From NCBI GenBank assembly GCA_044464485.1, contig JBIQLG010000002.1:1-64000 (forward strand): a stretch of 64,000 nt of DNA, given 5' to 3'. The DNA comes from Terrimesophilobacter sp044464485. Lineage in GTDB: Bacteria; Actinomycetota; Actinomycetes; Actinomycetales; Microbacteriaceae. Below, one piece after another: positions 60,353-64,000 of this stretch. Every line of letters begins with the position of its first letter. Position 1 is the first letter of the stretch. The position numbers and the translations under genes are program-made. The notes below the pieces were generated by a model. It did no database searches, had not been told where the DNA came from, and saw only the letters and a program-made list of their open reading frames with translations.

Positions 60353-60952
60353 TCAACCCTGTACTACGCGGCGCCCCTCGAAAGCGCGCCCCAGTGTGAC
60401 TTCGTCCGCGTATTCAAGGTCGCCGCCGACCGGGAGCCCTGACGCGAGTCGCGTCACGCGGAGGTTCGGCTGCACGAGCAGACGGCTGAGATAACTTGCT
60501 GTTGCTTCGCCCTCCAAATTGGGGTCCGTCGCAATGATGACCTCTGTCACGGTTCCATCAGCGAGGCGTGCCATGAGCTGGCGAATTCGGAGATCGTCCG
60601 GACCCACACCGTCGATGGGGCTGATGGCACCGCCGAGCACGTGGTACCGCCCTTTGAACTCGCGTGTTCGCTCAATCGCCGCGACGTCCTTGGCTTCTTC
60701 AACCACGCAAATCGTCTCCTCCGAGCGTCGCGGGTCACGGCAAATCGGGCAACGCTCCTGTTCGGTGACGTTGCCGCACACGTCGCAAAAACGCACTTTC
60801 TCGCGTACTTCAACGAGCACCTCTGCCAGTCGAGATACGTCAAAAGACTCGGTCTGCAAAATGTGGAACGCAATTCGCTGCGCAGACTTGGGCCCGATTC
60901 CGGGGAGTCTCCCCAGTTCGTCGATGAGTTCCTGAACGATTCCTTCGTACAT
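60353..60952 (-). CDS. recR: Recombination protein RecR
   Basis: 199 aa. Helix-hairpin-helix LPGIGPKSAQRIAFHIL, C4 zinc finger FCDVCGNVTEQERCPICRD and the TOPRIM core (ICVVEEAKDVAAIERT ... VIIATDPNLEGEATASYL). Works with RecF/RecO to load RecA on gapped DNA. ATG 3 bp after the dnaX stop; the dnaX-recR pair is conserved in bacteria. Confidence 0.96.
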   Translation of the reverse strand: MYEGIVQELIDELGRLPGIGPKSAQRIAFHILQTESFDVSRLAEVLVEVREKVRFCDVCGNVTEQERCPICRDPRRSEETICVVEEAKDVAAIERTREFKGRYHVLGGAISPIDGVGPDDLRIRQLMARLADGTVTEVIIATDPNLEGEATASYLSRLLVQPNLRVTRLASGLPVGGDLEYADEVTLGRAFEGRRVVQG

Positions 60953-60955
60953 CTG

Positions 60956-63037
60956 TTACGCCTCCGGGCCGGGCACAACCCGCGGCGCGATAGTTTGCTC
61001 TTCGATGAAGTTCGCGCCCAGAATCTCCCGCACCACGGCTTCGCCGTACCGCTGCTTCTGGCCAGGTGCGGTGTCCCGTGCAGCGGTGGGGACGGTTCCT
61101 CGCGCTGCGGCGGTTGGCGCATCCGATGTGCGCGACGGTTCCGGAGTCGCGCCCGTGCTCTCCCCGGCAGACGGTGACGGCACGTTCGAGCTCTCGTCGG
61201 CCGGCTCTGGCGTTCGACTCGCACTCTCATCAGCCGAGTGGGACGACGCGTCGCCGGACTCGTCTACCGTGGGCGCCGCTGGCTCGTTCGAAGGGATTTC
61301 CGCGACCGCCCAGCCGGCCTCGTCGGATGCGGCTCCCGGTCGCGAGCCGAGCAGAGACGCATCCGCTCTGGCAATGAACTTCACCCGGATTCCGAGAACC
61401 TCGATGATGGCCTTGCGAAGAATCTCACTCACGCTCTCGTCGACCGACTGAGGCTTTTTGAAGTTCTCGACATCGTTTTGGCTCGGAAAAGCGAGGGCAA
61501 GCACATCGTCGTGGAGTCCCATCGGTTTCGCCGTGAACACAACCGCCCACGCGGCGCGCTTCGTCTTTCCCACCACCTCGAGCACCTCGGCCCACGAGTC
61601 CACAAGCTGCTGGAAGCTGACGGGGGTGCCGGGCGCCACAGTCTCGCCCCCGTCAAGACGATCGCTGTGCGATCCCTCAGGGAGCGAGTCGCTGGAGCCA
61701 CTGGTCACCACCAGGTCGGGGACCGAACGGGACTCCGAGGGGTGGCGGGCGTCTTCGGGCGTGCTGGAGCCTTGGGATGAAGGAGATTTCTCGCTTTCAC
61801 TGGCAAGGCCAGCGCCCACGGCCGTCCCGACCGGTGGTTGACCGGCACCCTCAACCCCGACGCGCCGCTCAAGCCTCTCAACGCGAGCGAGTGTTCCCCT
61901 CGCTGAAGCATCCGACGCGGGGACAAGAATGCGCGCAATCATCAACTCGAGGTGCAGCCTCGGTGACGTTGCACCCGTCATTTCGGTGAGCGCCGCACCC
62001 ACCACATCCGCAGCTCTGCTCAGTTCCGCCTCACCGAAGCGCCCGGCCTGCAACGCCATATTGTCCAGTTCATCCTGCTGAATTCCGCGCAGCACCGCTG
62101 CAGCGCCTCCCGATTCGGTGGATGCGCCGGCGGAAAATGCGCCAACCACGATGAGGTCGCGTAGCCGCTCCAGCAGATCTTCAACAAATCGCCGGGGGTC
62201 CTGACCGGTTTGAATCACGCGATCCACTGCCGAGAATGCAGCGGCCGCATCGCGCGCGCTCACTGCGTCGATGACATCACTCAGCAGCGCGGAGTGCGTG
62301 TATCCCAGCAGCGCGACCGCGCGCTCATACTCGATCGCGTTCCCCTCGGAACCTGCCATGAGCTGGTCGAGCAGCGACAGCGTGTCGCGCACGGAGCCCC
62401 CGCCGGCGCGAACTACCAGCGGAAGCACGCCGGGCGCAACCGTCACCTTCTCGCTTTCGCAGAGTTCCTGCACGTACTCGAGCATCTGGGCGGGAGGAAC
62501 AAGTCGAAACGGATAGTGGTGAGTGCGCGAACGGATAGTTCCGATCACCTTTTCCGGCTCGGTCGTGGCAAAGATGAACTTGATGTGCTCCGGCGGCTCC
62601 TCCACGATTTTCAGGAGCGCATTGAATCCCTGAGACGTCACCATGTGCGCTTCGTCGAGGATGAAAATCTTGTAGCGGTCGCGCGCCGGAGCGAAGACGG
62701 CACGTTCGCGCAGATCGCGCGCGTCGTCGACGCCGTTGTGACTTGCCGCGTCGATCTCGACGACATCCAGGGAGCCGCCGCCGTCCCGCGAGAGCTCGAT
62801 GCAGCTCGGGCACTTTCCGCAGGGCGTATCGGTGGGGCCGTCGACGCAATTGAGGCACCTGGCCAGGATGCGCGCACTCGTGGTCTTGCCGCATCCGCGC
62901 GGTCCGCTGAACAGATACGCGTGATTGACCCGATTGGTGCGCAACGCCGTCATGAGCGGTTCCGTCACTTGCGACTGGCCGATCAATTCGGCGAACGTTT
63001 CTGGCCGATAGCGGCGATACAGTGCGGTGACCACCAC
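60956..63037 (-). CDS. dnaX: DNA polymerase III gamma/tau subunit
   Basis: 693 aa from the GTG at 63037. AAA+ core with FSGPRGCGKTTSARI, zinc cysteines CLNCVDGPTDTPCGKCPSC, ILDEAHMVTS and GSVRDTLSLLDQ. Then domain III (to ~370), an Ala/Ser/Glu-rich linker, a conserved tau-like segment (FQQLVDSWAEVLEVVGKTKRAAWAV, ~485-570) and a disordered Asp/Ser-rich tail. The linker contains SLPEGSHSDRLDGG (~450-465) from a palindromic element. Loads the sliding clamp and couples the replisome. Followed by recR at 3 bp. Confidence 0.95.
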   Translation of the reverse strand: MVVTALYRRYRPETFAELIGQSQVTEPLMTALRTNRVNHAYLFSGPRGCGKTTSARILARCLNCVDGPTDTPCGKCPSCIELSRDGGGSLDVVEIDAASHNGVDDARDLRERAVFAPARDRYKIFILDEAHMVTSQGFNALLKIVEEPPEHIKFIFATTEPEKVIGTIRSRTHHYPFRLVPPAQMLEYVQELCESEKVTVAPGVLPLVVRAGGGSVRDTLSLLDQLMAGSEGNAIEYERAVALLGYTHSALLSDVIDAVSARDAAAAFSAVDRVIQTGQDPRRFVEDLLERLRDLIVVGAFSAGASTESGGAAAVLRGIQQDELDNMALQAGRFGEAELSRAADVVGAALTEMTGATSPRLHLELMIARILVPASDASARGTLARVERLERRVGVEGAGQPPVGTAVGAGLASESEKSPSSQGSSTPEDARHPSESRSVPDLVVTSGSSDSLPEGSHSDRLDGGETVAPGTPVSFQQLVDSWAEVLEVVGKTKRAAWAVVFTAKPMGLHDDVLALAFPSQNDVENFKKPQSVDESVSEILRKAIIEVLGIRVKFIARADASLLGSRPGAASDEAGWAVAEIPSNEPAAPTVDESGDASSHSADESASRTPEPADESSNVPSPSAGESTGATPEPSRTSDAPTAAARGTVPTAARDTAPGQKQRYGEAVVREILGANFIEEQTIAPRVVPGPEA
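61641..61686 (-). repeat. In-frame palindromic element, copy 4 (dnaX linker)
   Basis: Coding strand CGCTCCCTGAGGGATCGCAC through CGTCTTGACGGGGGCGAGAC, nearly the same sequence as copy 3c in the GntR gene. Translated SLPEGSHSDRLDGG, in the same frame as all other family copies. Sits in the flexible linker between clamp-loader and tau-specific regions. Confidence 0.8.
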
Positions 63038-63212
63038 CCCATGCTACTTGTCACAGCCGACGACCAGCGGGAGAGTCCCGCTGCGCTGTGCGAATCATGA
63101 GGTGCTCGGAAAGACTCGCTTCCTCGCCGATTTCGAATACCTGACCACGGGCGTCAATTTCGTGGCATTATATTGGAGTATTTTTTTAAATGACGCTTAC
63201 TCGAAGGCAACC

Positions 63213-64000
63213 ATGACTGACGCAGGCAGCACCGTTTCCAGGCAAGGTTCGCTCATGAGCCTCCGCGCGATCGCCGCGGCGCTCGGCGTCATCGCCGTCG
63301 CATTCTCCACCCTCATTCTGGCCGCTCCCGCGCATGCCGCAGGGTTCACCGACGGAGACTATGTCTACGACAGCACCAGTGCCACGACCGCCACGATCGT
63401 GGACTACACGGGCGGCCCGGTCGCAAACATTCCCGCGACCGCGACCGACGGCACGAGCACCTACACCGTGACGGAGATCGGCGCAAGCGCCTTCAGTACC
63501 AAGTCTCTCGTCAGCGCGACGATACCGAACACGGTCACCGCAATCGGCTCCCATGCGTTCGAATCGAACCTTCTCTCGAGCATCGTCATTCCCGACACCG
63601 TGACGAGCCTGGGAACCTACGCCTTCCAGTGGAATGCACCCTTGACGAGCGTGACGCTCGGAAGTGGACTGACGAGCGTGCCGGAAGGTGCTTTCTTCGG
63701 ATGCCACCTCTCGAGCATCGTCTTCCCGCCGAGCATCACGAGCATCGGCTATCAATCCTTCACCCTCAACAACTTCGCGACGTTGACCTTCCCTGACGCG
63801 GTCACCAGCATCGGAGACTCCGCGTTCTCGACGATCAGCGCGTTGACGAGTGTGACGTTCGGCGCCGGCCTCACCTCGATCGGCCAATACGCCTTCGCCG
63901 GCACTGGACTCACGACCGTGAGCATTCCCGCCTCGGTCACCTCAATTGGCAACCATGCGTTCGACACGAACGGCCCCGGTATGAGCACGGCCGTCTTCCA
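63213..64000 (+). CDS. Second BspA-like LRR surface protein (3' end outside window)
   Basis: Open from the ATG at 63213 to the window edge, 262+ codons. GAAGG upstream as ribosome site. Signal peptide (AALGVIAVAFSTLILAAPAHA-A), then LRR_5 repeats from ~85 on, each with I..SAF..N.L.S..IP.TVT.IG (for example ATIPNTVTAIGSHAFESNLL). No downstream domain is visible. Similar repeat type to the LRR protein at 28378-29748, with a different N-terminal sequence. Upstream (63038-63212) has -10-like TATATT at 63169 and a T7 run at 63181-63187; nothing else is visible there. Confidence 0.85.
   Translation, partial: MTDAGSTVSRQGSLMSLRAIAAALGVIAVAFSTLILAAPAHAAGFTDGDYVYDSTSATTATIVDYTGGPVANIPATATDGTSTYTVTEIGASAFSTKSLVSATIPNTVTAIGSHAFESNLLSSIVIPDTVTSLGTYAFQWNAPLTSVTLGSGLTSVPEGAFFGCHLSSIVFPPSITSIGYQSFTLNNFATLTFPDAVTSIGDSAFSTISALTSVTFGAGLTSIGQYAFAGTGLTTVSIPASVTSIGNHAFDTNGPGMSTAVF

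Noticed and set aside
61440..61500. Programmed frameshift in dnaX (A-run near the FKKPQS codons)
   Set aside because: Only CAAAAAG, not the A6G slippery heptamer, and no following stable hairpin was evident; actinobacterial dnaX usually lacks it.
63038..63212. SRP RNA (ffs) gene expected near dnaX
   Set aside because: No conserved SRP Alu/S-domain sequence; only a promoter-like region is seen.

Overview
The window comes from a high-GC Gram-positive chromosome and best fits the Microbacteriaceae (Actinomycetota). The evidence is a mevalonate cluster, an actinobacterial topA/tmk/holB block beside a Tad-type secretion locus (DUF4244 pilin, TadE-like proteins), GTG/TTG starts, genes packed with 1-4 bp stop/start overlaps, and a class E sortase signal (LAATG). 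It is ordinary chromosome. I see no insertion sequence, prophage, CRISPR array or rRNA, and only two tRNAs (Thr-CGT, Pro-CGG).

Layout. 1-2835: end of a riboflavin operon (ribD fragment, ribE, ribBA, ribH). 2857-12020: isoprenoid region. On the minus strand an HMG-CoA synthase leads an operon with a flavin monooxygenase, a bile-acid:Na+ symporter-family protein and an NAD-dependent epimerase. Divergently lie mvaD, a phosphomevalonate kinase, a single polypeptide joining class II HMG-CoA reductase to mevalonate kinase, and a coupled 31-residue membrane microprotein. 12017-17003: an ABC-2 exporter operon diverges from a small HTH protein plus a fused ABC exporter across an array of GTTGAC/GTCAAC palindromes. 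17033-20743: TrmH, SDR, thiolase, RidA and DUF3995 genes. 20774-28331: a compact homoprotocatechuate (3,4-dihydroxyphenylacetate) meta-cleavage cluster with SSADH, a FAH-RraA fusion, a GntR regulator, a DapA-family aldolase, HpaE and HpaD.

28378-36494: cell-surface genes (BspA-like LRR protein, MFS exporter, S13 carboxypeptidase, CAP-like protein, S33 lipoprotein) with tRNA-Thr and a TetR regulator. 36491-44530: holB, tmk, topA and the Tad-like locus. 44604-52393: LtrA, acetyl-CoA synthetase, RidA and DUF4177 proteins, a PASTA-containing class A PBP and a metallophosphoesterase. 52434-57881: tRNA-Pro, thymidine kinase, a response regulator, a degenerate sensor-like protein, a histidine kinase, and malate:quinone oxidoreductase. 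57986-63037: asd, lysC (with an internal beta-subunit start), recR, dnaX. 63213-end: a second BspA-like protein, cut by the window edge.

The most unusual signal is a family of palindromic elements (CGCTCCCTGAGG ... GTCTCGAAGGGAGC) inserted in frame in four unrelated genes: ABC-2 permease, ABC exporter, GntR regulator and dnaX. Each copy is read in the same frame and adds an LPEG...DRLEG-type peptide. A second palindromic family sits in the FAH-RraA linker. The arrangement resembles the Rickettsia palindromic elements. The HMGR-MVK fusion, its microprotein and the FAH-RraA fusion are the next most interesting.
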